A stretch of DNA of 64,000 nucleotides from assembly GCF_014203395.1 (NCBI RefSeq), contig NZ_JACHIW010000002.1:248001-312000 (forward strand). Direction: 5' to 3'. The notes beneath the pieces are model-generated. The model was not told where the DNA came from and searched no databases. It was given only the letters and a program-made list of their open reading frames with translations. The DNA is from Saccharopolyspora phatthalungensis. Its GTDB lineage: Bacteria > Actinomycetota > Actinomycetes > Mycobacteriales > Pseudonocardiaceae. Positions 51,279 through 60,653 of this stretch are shown piece by piece. Both the position numbers and the translations under genes were made by a program. Numbering within the stretch: the first letter of the stretch is position 1; every line of letters begins with the position of its first letter.

Positions 51279-52658
51279 TCACCGCGCGGCGGGCGTACAG
51301 TCGGCGGCGCTTCGGCATCGCCCGCCCCCGGATTCGCGGGCGAAGACGCTGACCACGATCGCCACCAGCCACAACAGCACCGCCACCACGGCCACGTGGT
51401 GCAACCCGGTGACGAAATCACCCCGCACCGCAGGAGAACCAGCGACCGTGCCGAACACCGCGACCCCCAGCGCGGTACCGGTCTGCCGCATGGTGTTGTT
51501 CACGCCGCTGGCCAGCCCTGACCGCTGCGGCCCGAGCGCCCCGACCGCGGTGGCCACCACCGATGTGGTCAGCAACCCGGCGCCGACCCCGCACGCCACC
51601 AGCACCGGCACCACCGCGTCATAACGGCCCTCCGGAGTCGCCAGACCCCAGCACACCGACCCGGCCGCCGCGATCGCTGCCCCGCACAGCATCGGCACCC
51701 GCGGCCCGAACCGTGCCACCATCCACCCGGCCACCGGGGCCAGCAGCACCAGCGGAACCAGCAGCGGCAACAGCAGCACACCGGTGCGCGCGGGTGTGTT
51801 CCCACCGAGGCTCTGCAAATACAAGGTGAGCACGAACAGCGTTCCGTTCACGCTGAGATTCATCAGCAGCGCCACCACGTTCGCCGCCACGAACGGCCGG
51901 TTGGCCAGCAGCGTGCGTGGCACCCGGCGACCGGCCAGGCCCAGCGCGATCACCGCCACCACCAACGCCCCCAGCACCACGGCATTCCCCCCGGCTTGAC
52001 CGGTCTCGATCACCGCGAACACCACGGCGGTCAGCCCCAGGACCGCGCCGGTCAGCGCCCCGACGCGCACCCGCTGCCCGGGATCGCCGGGCAGGTCCGG
52101 CACCAGCAGGCGGATCCCCGCGACCGCGGCGATGACAACGGGCACGTTCAGTGCGAACACCAATCGCCAGCCACCCCATTCGATCAGCACCCCACCCAGC
52201 AGCGGCCCGGCAGGCAGTGCCAGTGACGACACCGCCGCCCACACCCCCAAGGCCCGCGCCCGCGCAGCCGGATCCGGATACACCGTGGTGATCACCGCCA
52301 TGCTGCCCGGCAGCAGCAACGCCGCCCCGAGCCCCTGCACCGCGCGCGAGACCACGAGCACCCCGAGACCGGGGGCCACCGCGCACCCCACCGACGCCGC
52401 CCCGAACAGCACCATCCCGGCCAGCACCAACCGACGGTGCCCGAACCGGTCGCCCAGCATGCCGCCGATCAGCAACACCCCGGCGATGCTCAGCGCATAC
52501 CCGTCGACCACCCACTGCGTGCCGGCCATCCCGGCACCGAAGGCGTCGCGGATGCTGGGCAGCGCCACATTGACCACCGTGACATCCAGCAGCACCAGGA
52601 ACATGCCCGCGCACGTCACCGCCAACACCAGGGCGGGAGAACCACCATCTCGTCGCAT
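51279..52658 (-). CDS. MFS multidrug efflux pump, DHA2 (EmrB/QacA) type
   Basis: 459 residues with about 14 membrane segments, as in DHA2 proteins. The first is LVLAVTCAGMFLVLLDVTVVN with the D-x-T-V-V-N motif, then GQWVVDGYALSIAG-like loop 1 and GGMLGDRFGHRRLVL (motif A). LGAALLLPGSMAVIT (motif C-like) follows. Proton-driven export of drugs from the cell. ATG 52658 is taken; GTG 52688 is possible. The stop codon lies in the target duplication of the small Tn3-type element. A palindromic operator and an ArsR gene diverge from it. Confidence 0.92.
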   Translation of the reverse strand: MRRDGGSPALVLAVTCAGMFLVLLDVTVVNVALPSIRDAFGAGMAGTQWVVDGYALSIAGVLLIGGMLGDRFGHRRLVLAGMVLFGAASVGCAVAPGLGVLVVSRAVQGLGAALLLPGSMAVITTVYPDPAARARALGVWAAVSSLALPAGPLLGGVLIEWGGWRLVFALNVPVVIAAVAGIRLLVPDLPGDPGQRVRVGALTGAVLGLTAVVFAVIETGQAGGNAVVLGALVVAVIALGLAGRRVPRTLLANRPFVAANVVALLMNLSVNGTLFVLTLYLQSLGGNTPARTGVLLLPLLVPLVLLAPVAGWMVARFGPRVPMLCGAAIAAAGSVCWGLATPEGRYDAVVPVLVACGVGAGLLTTSVVATAVGALGPQRSGLASGVNNTMRQTGTALGVAVFGTVAGSPAVRGDFVTGLHHVAVVAVLLWLVAIVVSVFARESGGGRCRSAADCTPAAR

Positions 52659-52688
52659 CACCACGTCCCGAGCCTGCCCCACGGACAC

Positions 52689-52704
52689 TTCAGGGCAGCC
52701 TGAA
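52689..52704. promoter_or_regulatory. Operator-like palindrome between MFS pump and ArsR gene
   Basis: TTCAGG-GCAG-CCTGAA in the 62-bp divergent space, 16 bases before the ArsR start. Fits a site where the ArsR protein represses both itself and the pump. Confidence 0.65.
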
Positions 52705-52720
52705 ACGTCGTGGACGCATC

Positions 52721-53569
52721 ATGGAGCACATGGCAGTTCAAGGAGACAGCGACATCGCCCCGGTGGCCGCGCTGTTCGCCGAGCCCGGCCGCGCCAACGT
52801 GCTGCAGGCATTGGCCGACGGACGTGCGCTGCCCGCCTCGGTGCTGGCCGGCGAAGCCGGGCTGTCGGCCAGCGCCGCCAGCGCGCACCTGGCAAAGCTT
52901 CGCGACGGCGGGCTGATCGAGGTCGAACGGTCCGGGCGGCACCGCTACTACCGCATCGCCGACAACCGAGTGGCCGCCGTGCTGGAAGCCCTGGCCGCCA
53001 TCGCCCCGGCCCGACCGGTGCGCTCGCTGCGCCAGGGCACCCGCGCGGCCGCCGTGCGGGAGGCCCGCAGCTGCTACGACCACCTCGCCGGGCGCCTCGG
53101 TGTCGCGGTCACCGCGGCGCTGCTGGACCACGGAGCCCTCGCGGCCGCCGACGGCATCCCCGACACCCGCCGCCGCCCCGGCGACGGACTGTCCGTGCAG
53201 CTCAGCGAGCACCCGTACCGACTCGGCCCGCACGCCGAGCCGGTCTTCGCCGCCCTCGGGGTGGATCTCGACGCCGTGCGGACCGGGCCGTCCCGGCGAC
53301 CGCTGCTGCGGTTCTGCGTCGACTGGAGCGAGCAACGGCATCATCTCGCCGGGCGCCTCGGCGCGGCGTTGCTGAGCGCGCTGCTCGACTCCGGCTGGCT
53401 AGCCCGCAAGCCCCAGCAACGGGCGCTCAAGCTCACCGACACAGGCGCCGACGGGCTCCACTCTGTTCTCGGGGTCAGGGTTCTCGGGGTCGGAGCTCCG
53501 GGTGTCACGCCGGGCGAGTCCGGTCGGTCAGCAACCGCACCGCCAACCCAGCCAGCACCGTGCCCATGA
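52721..53569 (+). CDS. ArsR-family regulator with C-terminal extension
   Basis: 282 residues. The winged helix is in the first 100 (VLQALADGRALPASVLAGEA, LSASAASAHLAKLRDGGLIE, RHRYYRIAD). A long C-terminal domain follows, typical of the actinobacterial ArsR regulators that sit by MFS pumps (CYDHLAGRLGVAVTAALLDH, LRFCVDWSEQRHHLAGRLGA). The last 40 residues (after LTDTGADGLHSVL) look like read-through over the adjoining LysE relic, so the original stop may be lost. Divergent from the pump it likely controls. Confidence 0.87.
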   Translation: MEHMAVQGDSDIAPVAALFAEPGRANVLQALADGRALPASVLAGEAGLSASAASAHLAKLRDGGLIEVERSGRHRYYRIADNRVAAVLEALAAIAPARPVRSLRQGTRAAAVREARSCYDHLAGRLGVAVTAALLDHGALAAADGIPDTRRRPGDGLSVQLSEHPYRLGPHAEPVFAALGVDLDAVRTGPSRRPLLRFCVDWSEQRHHLAGRLGAALLSALLDSGWLARKPQQRALKLTDTGADGLHSVLGVRVLGVGAPGVTPGESGRSATAPPTQPAPCP

Positions 53570-53803
53570 AGTAGCGCTGCACCCGAAGCCACCGCGGACG
53601 CCGCGCCAGCGCACCGGCTACCGAACCGGCAGTCACCACCATCACGGCGTTGACCGACAACGCCACCACGATCTGCACCAGGCTCAACGTCAAGCTCTGC
53701 ACCGCCACCCCGCCCCGCGCGGGATCATGTTCGGCCCCGGCGAAAGCACCAGGCCCAGCGCCACCCCCGCGATCGCCACCACTGCCGAAAGATCGACCAC
53801 CAC
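53505..53803 (-). pseudogene. LysE/RhtB exporter relic
   Basis: The first about 27 residues of a LysE-type exporter (VVDLSAVVAIAGVALGLVLSPGPNM, family SPGPN motif) are followed within a few codons, in another frame, by the last about 65 residues (LVQIVVALSVNAVMVVTAGS, VQRYFMGTVLAGLAVRLL). More than half of the protein is deleted between them. The 3' end overlaps the ArsR gene end. Confidence 0.78.
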
Positions 53804-53904
53804 CGCGCCTCCCGCTGCCAACGAACGTGGTGATCGCACGGTAGACAGCCGCGACAGCGGCGCCAACGGCCAATCCGGCACTCCTGGCCTGCTGGGCTGC
53901 TGGG

Positions 53905-54771
53905 CTACCCGCCGAGCTCGGCCAGGTCGCCGGGCCCAAGCCGCAGCCCGGTCGCCGCGACGTTGTCCTCCAGATGCGCCACCGAACCCGTGCCCGGAAT
54001 CGCCAACGCCACCGGGGAAACCGCCAGCAACCAGGCCAACGACACCTGAGCGACACTCGCCGAAAGCCGCCGCGCCACGGACCGCACCCCGGCCATGTCC
54101 ACCGGCAAGCCACCGCCGAGCGGAGCGAAGGGCACGTAGGCGATTCCGAGCCGCTCGCAGTCGGCCAGCACCTGGCGGTCCGCGTTGTGCCGCACGTGGA
54201 AGTGGTTCTGTACGGCCACGACCGGAGCGATCGAACGCGCCTGCGCGAACTGTGCGGCGTCCACATTGCTCAGCCCGAGGTGGCGGATCAGCCCGGACTC
54301 GCGTAATTCCGCCAGCACCGCGAACCGATCCGCCACCGAAGTCCCGTCCGGCTCCAGCCCGCCCGGCCGCAAGTACACCAGGTCCAGCCGCGGCACCCCG
54401 AGCCGCCGCAGATCCTCCTCGACCAGACCGCGCAAGTCCGCCGGCCGCGCCTGGCCCCGGAAGATCCCGTCGGCGCCGCGCATCGGCCCCACCTTCGTCG
54501 CGATCACCACATCCTCGCGAAGCGGCGACAACGCCTCCCGGATCACCTCGTGCGCCTGCGTGCCGCCAAGGCGGTAGAAACCGGCCGTGTCGATGTGATT
54601 GACGCCCAGCTCCACGGCCCGCCGCACCACCGCCACTCCCGTGGCCGGATCGCGCGGCGGCCCCGCTAACGAATTCGCGACCAACCGCATCGCCCCGAAA
54701 CCAAGCCGATTGACCCGCAGGTCGCCACCCAGCAGAAACTCGCCGCCCACCGCGGCCGTCACGTTCGTCAT
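53905..54771 (-). CDS. Aldo/keto reductase
   Basis: 288 residues with the AKR barrel: VNRLGFGAMRLV, GVNHIDTAGFYRLGGTQAHE (catalytic Asp and Tyr), VVIATKVGPM (catalytic Lys), IRHLGLSNVDAAQ, and IPGTGSVAHLEDNV (NADPH-binding end). Reduces carbonyls with NADPH; substrate unknown. ATG 54771 fits the family start. Confidence 0.93.
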   Translation of the reverse strand: MTNVTAAVGGEFLLGGDLRVNRLGFGAMRLVANSLAGPPRDPATGVAVVRRAVELGVNHIDTAGFYRLGGTQAHEVIREALSPLREDVVIATKVGPMRGADGIFRGQARPADLRGLVEEDLRRLGVPRLDLVYLRPGGLEPDGTSVADRFAVLAELRESGLIRHLGLSNVDAAQFAQARSIAPVVAVQNHFHVRHNADRQVLADCERLGIAYVPFAPLGGGLPVDMAGVRSVARRLSASVAQVSLAWLLAVSPVALAIPGTGSVAHLEDNVAATGLRLGPGDLAELGG

Positions 54772-54902
54772 GGCCACCAGCGTCGTGACCACACCCGGCC
54801 GCCGCCACCACCTGGCAGCTTGCTGCCACCAGCGGTCTTCTCGGTGGCTTTCCCGCCGCAGAAGATGATCAGGCTGCCTGCGCCGCGATTAGACTGGGCG
54901 GC

Positions 54903-55553
54903 GTGGCAGACGAGGCGATCACGGTGCGCGGGGAGCAAGAGCTCACCCGCCGCGCCGCGCACCTGTTCTCCGGTGCCCGCACCGAGTTCGTGTGCGCGGC
55001 CACCGACCTCAACACCTGGTCACATCCGCGCATCCACGCGCGCCGCAGCGTCCCGCACCCGCCCGGCCTGCGGGTGCGCAAGCTGTTCACCCCGGCCGCG
55101 CTCACCGATCCGCACCAGCAGCAGCACCTCATGCGGATCGCCGAAGCCGGCGCGCAGGTGCGCATCTGCGCCGCACCGCTGCCACACGAGACGATCATCA
55201 TCGACCGCCAGGCGATGATCCTTGCCGGTGCGCGTATCGCGGGCGAGCGCGAGTTCACCGCGACCACGAAGCCGGCCCTCATCGACGGGGTGCACGCCCT
55301 GTTCGACGCCACCTGGCAGGCCGCCACCCCGCTGACCGACTACCTGCGCCAGGACCTGCCGCAGATCGACCCGACCGGCCGCAGCATCCTGCAGGCGCTC
55401 GGTGCCGGGCTCACCGACGAAGCCGCCGCCCGCCGCATCGGCGTCTCGCTGCGCACCTACCGGCGGCGCGTCGCCGAACTCATGACGCTGCTGCAGGCCC
55501 AGTCCCGCTTTCAAGCCGGTGCCCGGGCCGGGGAACTCGGCCTCATCCGCTGA
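54903..55553 (+). CDS. Transcriptional regulator with LuxR-type HTH
   Basis: 216 residues. The N-terminal 150 resemble the TrmB/PLD-like sensor domain of actinobacterial regulators (RTEFVCAATDLNTWSHPRIH, PLPHETIIIDRQAMILAGAR). The C-terminal helix-turn-helix is LGAGLTDEAAARRIGVSLRTYRRRVAELM. GTG 54903 starts it. Divergent from the aldo/keto reductase gene, with 131 bp between, a possible target. Confidence 0.82.
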   Translation: MADEAITVRGEQELTRRAAHLFSGARTEFVCAATDLNTWSHPRIHARRSVPHPPGLRVRKLFTPAALTDPHQQQHLMRIAEAGAQVRICAAPLPHETIIIDRQAMILAGARIAGEREFTATTKPALIDGVHALFDATWQAATPLTDYLRQDLPQIDPTGRSILQALGAGLTDEAAARRIGVSLRTYRRRVAELMTLLQAQSRFQAGARAGELGLIR

Positions 55554-55720
55554 CCCGCAGCGCAAGCCCACCCCTGGTCGGCACGATCAGTCGTCGTCCT
55601 TGACCCGGGCGCTCACCGGAAGGGCACCCAGCCCCGTGGGCAGCCCAACGATTCCTCACCCCAGGCGCAGCCGGGAAGGCTCATCACGTGCACATCCACG
55701 TGAATTCGCCTTGCACCACA

Positions 55721-55728
55721 GGCAAAGC
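55721..55728 (+). repeat. Target-site duplication GGCAAAGC (left copy)
   Basis: GGCAAAGC before the left end of the IS21 element, repeated at 58957-58964 after its right end. Confidence 0.85.
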
Positions 55729-55985
55729 TGTTTTTGCCGGTGTTTTCTGGACCCGTTGGTCCGGGTTGTTCAGGCTCCGGTGCCGGGTGTGTCCGGCGGG
55801 CTGGGCCGCCGGGGGCTGACGGTGTCCGGCGAGTTTTGGCCCCGCCCCTGGATGGGTGAAACTTCGCGGGTGCCGAGTGGTGTGCGCTCCGGTGAACGGG
55901 GTGGAGAGCTAGCGTTCTGCTCGCCGGGTGTTCATGGCTCCGCCTCCGACAAGGCTGGATCCGTGAGCAGTCGGCCCTTTTTCGT

Positions 55986-56234
55986 TTAGGGCCTTGGCTG
56001 AGCGGCGGCGGTGAGGGCCAGCTGGTCGAGGAACGCGGGCAGCCCGGCGATGGCGTGATCTCCGCGGGCGATGAGGAACACGCGCAGCTCGTGGTGCACC
56101 GCGGGGCTGGCGGTGCCGAGGAAGTCCGCGCAGACGCCGAGGAGCTCGAGCAGGTGCGACCGGCTCGGCCCCTCGGCCGGGTCAGCGACGGACAGGTCGT
56201 CGGGTGGTTCGTCGCCGATCCAGAGTTGCGGCAT
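55986..56234 (-). CDS. Small accessory protein of IS21 element
   Basis: 82 residues, MPQLWIGDEPPDDLSVADPA onward, with a helical middle (SRSHLLELLGVCADFLGTAS). It lies 7 bp after istB on the same strand. Small third frames of this kind follow istB in some actinobacterial IS21 elements. No function known. Confidence 0.6.
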   Translation of the reverse strand: MPQLWIGDEPPDDLSVADPAEGPSRSHLLELLGVCADFLGTASPAVHHELRVFLIARGDHAIAGLPAFLDQLALTAAAQPRP

Positions 56235-56241
56235 CAGCGGG

Positions 56242-57063
56242 TCAGCCGCGCGGGCGTTGCTGGGTGGCGCGCAGCCGGTAGGACTCGGCGCCGGTCTCGA
56301 TGATGTTGCCGTTGAAGGTGAGCCGATCGACGATCGCGGAGCAGAGCCGTTTGTCGGTGAAGGTCTGGTCCCATTCGGAGAACGGGGCGTTGGAGGCGAT
56401 GGCGATCGCGCTGCGTTCCTCTCGGTCGGTGAAGACCTGGAACAGCAGCTTCGCGCCGGCCTTGTCCAGGTCGAGGTAGCCGAATTCGTCCAAGCAGAGC
56501 AGGTCGACCTTGCTGTAGCGGTTGAGCACGCGGGTCAGCTGCCGGTCGTCGGCGGCCTCGGCGAGCTCGTTGACCAGGTTCGCTGTCGTGGTGTAGCGGA
56601 CTTTCAGCCCGGATTCGGCGATCGCGGTGCCGATGCCGATCAGCAGATGCGACTTGCCGGTGCCGGACTGGCCGATCAGGCAGAGCGGCTGCCCGGCGTT
56701 GACCCAGCCTGGGGTGGTGAGGGTGTTGATGACCTCGGGAACGACGTTCGGGTTGGCGGCGAAGTCGAAGTCGTCGAGCCGCTTCGAGCGGGGGAAGTTC
56801 GCCTCGCGGACGCGGCGGATCTTGCGGCGTTCGTCGCGGTGCTCGCATTCGGCGTCGAGCAGGGTGAGCAGGAACGCCTTGTAGGACGCCTGTTCCCGCA
56901 ATGCCGCGGCGGCGAGTTCCTCGAACCGGGAGCCGATGGTGGGCAACCGCAGCGTGCGGCAGGCCTGGTCGATCAGGGCGTCCATGCTGTCGACGCCGGG
57001 CGCGACGGCCGGAACGGTCGCCGCGGTGGCAGAGGTGGTGGGCGCGGGCAGGGTGGCGGTCAT
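56242..57063 (-). CDS. istB: IS21 helper ATPase IstB
   Basis: 273 residues, a DnaC/DnaA-like AAA+ ATPase. Walker A is in CLIGQSGTGKSHLLIGIGTA, Walker B in DLLCLDEFGYLDLD. SNAPFSEWDQTFTDKRLCSA is the sensor region, and IVDRLTFNGNIIETGAESYR is the family end. It regulates target choice and activates IstA. The start overlaps the istA stop (ATGA). Confidence 0.95.
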   Translation of the reverse strand: MTATLPAPTTSATAATVPAVAPGVDSMDALIDQACRTLRLPTIGSRFEELAAAALREQASYKAFLLTLLDAECEHRDERRKIRRVREANFPRSKRLDDFDFAANPNVVPEVINTLTTPGWVNAGQPLCLIGQSGTGKSHLLIGIGTAIAESGLKVRYTTTANLVNELAEAADDRQLTRVLNRYSKVDLLCLDEFGYLDLDKAGAKLLFQVFTDREERSAIAIASNAPFSEWDQTFTDKRLCSAIVDRLTFNGNIIETGAESYRLRATQQRPRG

Positions 57064-58844
57064 GCGGAGGTGCCTTTCGTGCGGCGAAGCAGCTGGTCGT
57101 AGATCGCCACCGAGGGCAGCGGGGTCGAGGTCGCGGGCAGTTCCCGGCGCGAACGCAGGGAGATCACCGGTGCAGCGGTGCTCACCGGCGTGGGTGGGGC
57201 GTGCTCGCGGGGATCAGGGGTGTCGTCGATGATCTTCGGGATCACCGTGGTGTCGATGCCGAGGTCGGACAGGTCGGCATCGTCGAGCAGCGGCTGGTCG
57301 CGGGCGGTGCTGGCGGCGGCCTTGCGGGCTTCGATCGCGACCAGCTCCGGGCTGGTCGACCCGGCGTCCAGCGCGGTGGTGATGCCGGTGATCACCGCCT
57401 CGGCGGGCAGGCGGCGGTGCAGCAGCAGGACCTCGATCAGCGCACGGGTCCCGTCGCCGTTGCCGTGCGCGGCGCGAGCGGCCGACCAGAACGCCTCGTG
57501 CGCCGAGGTGAAGGTGCCCTCGGCGCGGGCGGTGGCCAGCGCGGTGGACCCCGCCAGCGCGCCGGGCTTGCCGAGCAGGATCTCCAGGTAGTGATCCAGC
57601 TCGTCATGCGACTCGCCGCGGCGGGTGAGCCGGACGTGCCGGGCGATGATCGTGGTGCGGTCGAACACCAGCACCTCGTTGGCGCGCAACGAGACTCGCA
57701 CTTTCCGGCCGATGAACCGCGCCGGCACCGAGTACTGCGACTGCCGCACGGTGATCCGCGAATCCCGGCCGACCTTCGGGGTCAGCGTGCTGCCGGTGTC
57801 GAACTCCTCGAACGGGACCGGCGCGAGCAGCTCGGCCTCGTGGGCGAAGTTGAACCCGATGCTGACCCGTTGTCCGTGCAGGATCCGCTCGTCCTCGGCC
57901 AGGTCGATCGCGGCGATCTTCTCATTCAGCTCGGTCAGGCTGGCGACCTCCGGGACCGGGACCAGATGCGTGCGGCGGAACCGGCCGCCTTCCTGCTCGA
58001 CGCCGCCTTTTTCGTGCGCGCCGTCTTTGCCCGGGATGCAGTAGAAGGCATCGAAACCGAAGTGTGAACGGAATTTGACCCAGTTCTGGGACTCGACGCG
58101 AGAGCGGCCGAAGCAGACCCGCTGGACCGCGGGTCGCAGGTTGTCGTAGCGGATGTGGCGGGTCGGGATCCCGCCCAGCGCCCGGAACGCCTCGACGTGG
58201 CCTTCCATGAACGCCTCCTGCCCTTCGGACAGGAACACGCGGTGCACCGCGCGACCGCTGAAACTGAGCCGCAGCGTGAACAGGTGACACTTCAGCACCG
58301 TGCCCGCGACGCGGACCCACACGTCGGCGAAGTCGACCTCGGCTTCCTCGCCGGGCTGATGCTGCTGGGGCACCATGCCCTGCAGGTGCCGCTGTTCCTC
58401 GCGCAGCTCGGCCACCAGCTCCGGCCGCCGCCGGGCGACGTACTCGTAGACCACGGTCCGGCCCGCTGCGGTGAACCCATGCTCTGTGATCAGCCGCTGG
58501 TAGATCCGCGCGGTCGTGTGCTTCTGCTTGCGCGGCGCCGACAGATCCGCGCGCAGCATCTCGTCGATCAACCCATAAGCCGGCTCCAGCACCGAGCGGC
58601 GCGGCGGCGGCTTCTTCCGTTCCTTGGGCACCGCAGACTCCAGCGCTTCCCGCACCGTCCGGCGGTGCACCCCATACCGCTCGGCCAACGCCCGGACCGA
58701 CAGGTCCGGCTCCAACCGCCGATCACGGCGTATGCGTGCGAACAACTCAACGCGCGACAACGACAACTCCGGCCTCCGACACGACCGCTTGGATTCAAGG
58801 CGCACATCGTTGCCCGTACCAACGGGGGAAGACCGGTCCTTCAC
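57060..58844 (-). CDS. istA: IS21 transposase IstA
   Basis: About 590 residues. The N-terminal helix-turn-helix is RALAERYGVHRRTVREAL. The DDE core has Asp in EEAEVDFADVWVRV, Asp in RHIRYDNLRPAVQ and Glu in AHEKGGVEQEGGRFRR. The C-terminal Mu-type barrel has QYSVPARFIGRKVRVSLRA. GTG 58844 is an estimate; the frame is open up to 58928 but that part reads through the end repeats. A start near 58805 is possible. Confidence 0.93.
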   Translation of the reverse strand: MKDRSSPVGTGNDVRLESKRSCRRPELSLSRVELFARIRRDRRLEPDLSVRALAERYGVHRRTVREALESAVPKERKKPPPRRSVLEPAYGLIDEMLRADLSAPRKQKHTTARIYQRLITEHGFTAAGRTVVYEYVARRRPELVAELREEQRHLQGMVPQQHQPGEEAEVDFADVWVRVAGTVLKCHLFTLRLSFSGRAVHRVFLSEGQEAFMEGHVEAFRALGGIPTRHIRYDNLRPAVQRVCFGRSRVESQNWVKFRSHFGFDAFYCIPGKDGAHEKGGVEQEGGRFRRTHLVPVPEVASLTELNEKIAAIDLAEDERILHGQRVSIGFNFAHEAELLAPVPFEEFDTGSTLTPKVGRDSRITVRQSQYSVPARFIGRKVRVSLRANEVLVFDRTTIIARHVRLTRRGESHDELDHYLEILLGKPGALAGSTALATARAEGTFTSAHEAFWSAARAAHGNGDGTRALIEVLLLHRRLPAEAVITGITTALDAGSTSPELVAIEARKAAASTARDQPLLDDADLSDLGIDTTVIPKIIDDTPDPREHAPPTPVSTAAPVISLRSRRELPATSTPLPSVAIYDQLLRRTKGTSA

Positions 58845-58985
58845 ACCATCGTGGGCGTGTCCACATCGGACACGGTGGGGCCAAAACCCACCGGACGAAC
58901 TCAGCCGGGGCCAGAACTCACCGGACAACCGGGGCCGGAACTACCCGGCATAAACAGGCAAAGCCGCAAATAGCCGCAGATCCCA

Positions 58986-60215
58986 TCACGCCGGGCCCCG
59001 GCCCAGCGCCTGGCGTGCGCGCTGCAGGAAGTCACGTTCGGCCGCGTTGCCGGTGCCTGCGATCGCGGCATCGTAGGCACCGGCGGCCTCCTCGGTGCGG
59101 CCCAGCCGACGCAACAGGTCCGCGCGGACGGCGTGGAACACGTGGTAGCCACCGAGATCGAGCTCCTCGACCAGGGCGAGTGCGGCTTGCGGCCCCTCGA
59201 CCTCCGCTATCGCCACCGCGCGGTGCAGCGCCACAACTGGGCTCGGTGCGACCGCCAGCAACTGGTCATACAGCGCCAGGATCTGCCGCCAGTCGGTGTC
59301 CGCCGCGGTCGGTGCGTCGCTGTGCACGGCGTTGATCGCCGCCTGGATCTGGTATGGGCCGGGCTGGTTACGGCGCAGGCATCGCTGGACGATGGCCTGC
59401 CCTTCGGCGATCAGGACCGGATCCCACCGGCTGCGGTCCTGATCGGCCAGCAGCACCAGCGCACCCTCGGCGGTGGTGCGAGCGGCCCGCCGCGACTCGA
59501 TCAGCAGCATCAGCGCCAGCAGACCCATGACCTCGGGCTCATCGGGCATGAGCCCGGCCAGCAGCCGTCCCAGCCGGATGGCCTGCGCGCACAGGTCCTC
59601 CCGGGCCAGCTGCTGCCCCGAGCTGGCCGTGTATCCCTCGTTGAACACGAGGTAGATCACGGCCAGCACCGCGCGCAACCGGACCGGCAGGTCGGCCTGC
59701 TCCGGCACCCGGTACGGGATGCCGGCGTCGCGGATCTTGTTCTTGGCGCGCACCAGCCGCTGGGCCATCGCCGGCTCGGCCACCAAGAGCGCCCGGGCGA
59801 TCTCGGCGGTGGTCAGCCCGCCCAGCAAACGCAGCGTCAGGGCCACCTGCGCGGCGGTGGCCAGCGCCGGGTGACAGCAGGTGAAGATCAGCCGCAACCG
59901 GTCGTCGCGCACGGGCCCCTCCTCGGCGGGTTGCTCACGGGCGTGCAGCAGCGCGGCCTGGGCGTGCCGGTCCGCGCGGGAGGACTCCCGGCGCAATCTG
60001 TCGATCGCCCGGTTGCGGGCCGTCGTGATGATCCAGCCCGCCGGGCTCGGTGGTAGCCCGGTAGACGGCCACCGAGCCACCGCCGCGGCGAAGGCGTCCT
60101 GGACCGCCTCCTCGGCGATGTCGATGTCGCCGAACACGCCGACCAGGGCGGCGACCGCGCGGCCGTACTCCGCGCGGAAAACCCGGTCGATCTCCGCTAC
60201 GCCGGCGGTTGGCAC
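58986..60215 (-). CDS. ECF42-type RNA polymerase sigma factor
   Basis: 409 residues. Region 2 is [42 protein letters not shown]. Region 4 is [38 protein letters not shown] long C-terminal helical-repeat domain ([40 protein letters not shown]) is characteristic of ECF42. No anti-sigma factor; the partner is the DGPF protein encoded just upstream and overlapping by 19 bp. GTG 60215 begins the family. Directs RNA polymerase to unknown promoters. Confidence 0.93.
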   Translation of the reverse strand: MPTAGVAEIDRVFRAEYGRAVAALVGVFGDIDIAEEAVQDAFAAAVARWPSTGLPPSPAGWIITTARNRAIDRLRRESSRADRHAQAALLHAREQPAEEGPVRDDRLRLIFTCCHPALATAAQVALTLRLLGGLTTAEIARALLVAEPAMAQRLVRAKNKIRDAGIPYRVPEQADLPVRLRAVLAVIYLVFNEGYTASSGQQLAREDLCAQAIRLGRLLAGLMPDEPEVMGLLALMLLIESRRAARTTAEGALVLLADQDRSRWDPVLIAEGQAIVQRCLRRNQPGPYQIQAAINAVHSDAPTAADTDWRQILALYDQLLAVAPSPVVALHRAVAIAEVEGPQAALALVEELDLGGYHVFHAVRADLLRRLGRTEEAAGAYDAAIAGTGNAAERDFLQRARQALGRGPA

Positions 60216-60574
60216 GTCATCTCGGCGGCCTCGCCCTGCAACGGCCGCACCTCGATCGGCAGCGTGATCATCCTGGCCAGCTTGCGCCCCCATGCCAAGG
60301 CGGCATCCAGATCCGGTGCCTGGATGACGGTGAACCCGCCGAGGTGCTCCTTACCCTCGGTGAACGGACCGTCGGTGGTGAGCACCTCCTCGCCCCGCGC
60401 GCGCAGCACGGTGGCGGTGCTCGGCGGGTGCAGGCCCCCGGCGAAGACCCACGCCCCGGCGGCCCTCATCTCGGCGTTCAATGCTTGCAGGTCGCGCATG
60501 ATCGGCTCCAGGACATCCGGCGGCGGCGGGGGACCGTCGGGCTGGTAGATGCTGAGCAGGTACTGCTTCATCAT
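60197..60574 (-). CDS. DGPF/YCII-domain protein of the ECF42 pair
   Basis: 125 residues with the DGPF motif [19 protein letters not shown] and the YCII-type fold ([28 protein letters not shown]). DGPF proteins are the constant partner of ECF42 sigma factors and may sense a small molecule. ATG 60574 has AGGAG, formed partly by the CTAG at the edge of the IS1182 element just upstream. Its natural promoter now lies beyond that element. Confidence 0.93.
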   Translation of the reverse strand: MMKQYLLSIYQPDGPPPPPDVLEPIMRDLQALNAEMRAAGAWVFAGGLHPPSTATVLRARGEEVLTTDGPFTEGKEHLGGFTVIQAPDLDAALAWGRKLARMITLPIEVRPLQGEAAEMTCQPPA

Positions 60575-60653
60575 GGTCTCCTAGGTGGCTGGTGTTTTGG
60601 GTTGCTAAGGATCGGGGTGTGTCGGTGTTCCGTCGGGGTGATCGTTTGGCAGG

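Larger units (their letters stand above)
55729..58956. mobile_element. IS21-family insertion sequence
   Basis: 3,228 bp. The ends are imperfect inverted repeats (left TGTTTTTGCCGG, right reading inward TGTTTATGCCGG), flanked by the 8-bp duplication GGCAAAGC. Several copies of a further repeat, close to TGTCCGGTGAGTTCTGGCCC, lie inside both ends (55823 on the plus strand; 58878-58927 on the minus strand), as usual in IS21. Genes on the minus strand: istA, istB and a small third frame. All look intact, so it may still move. 55729-55985 holds only the left end. Confidence 0.9.
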
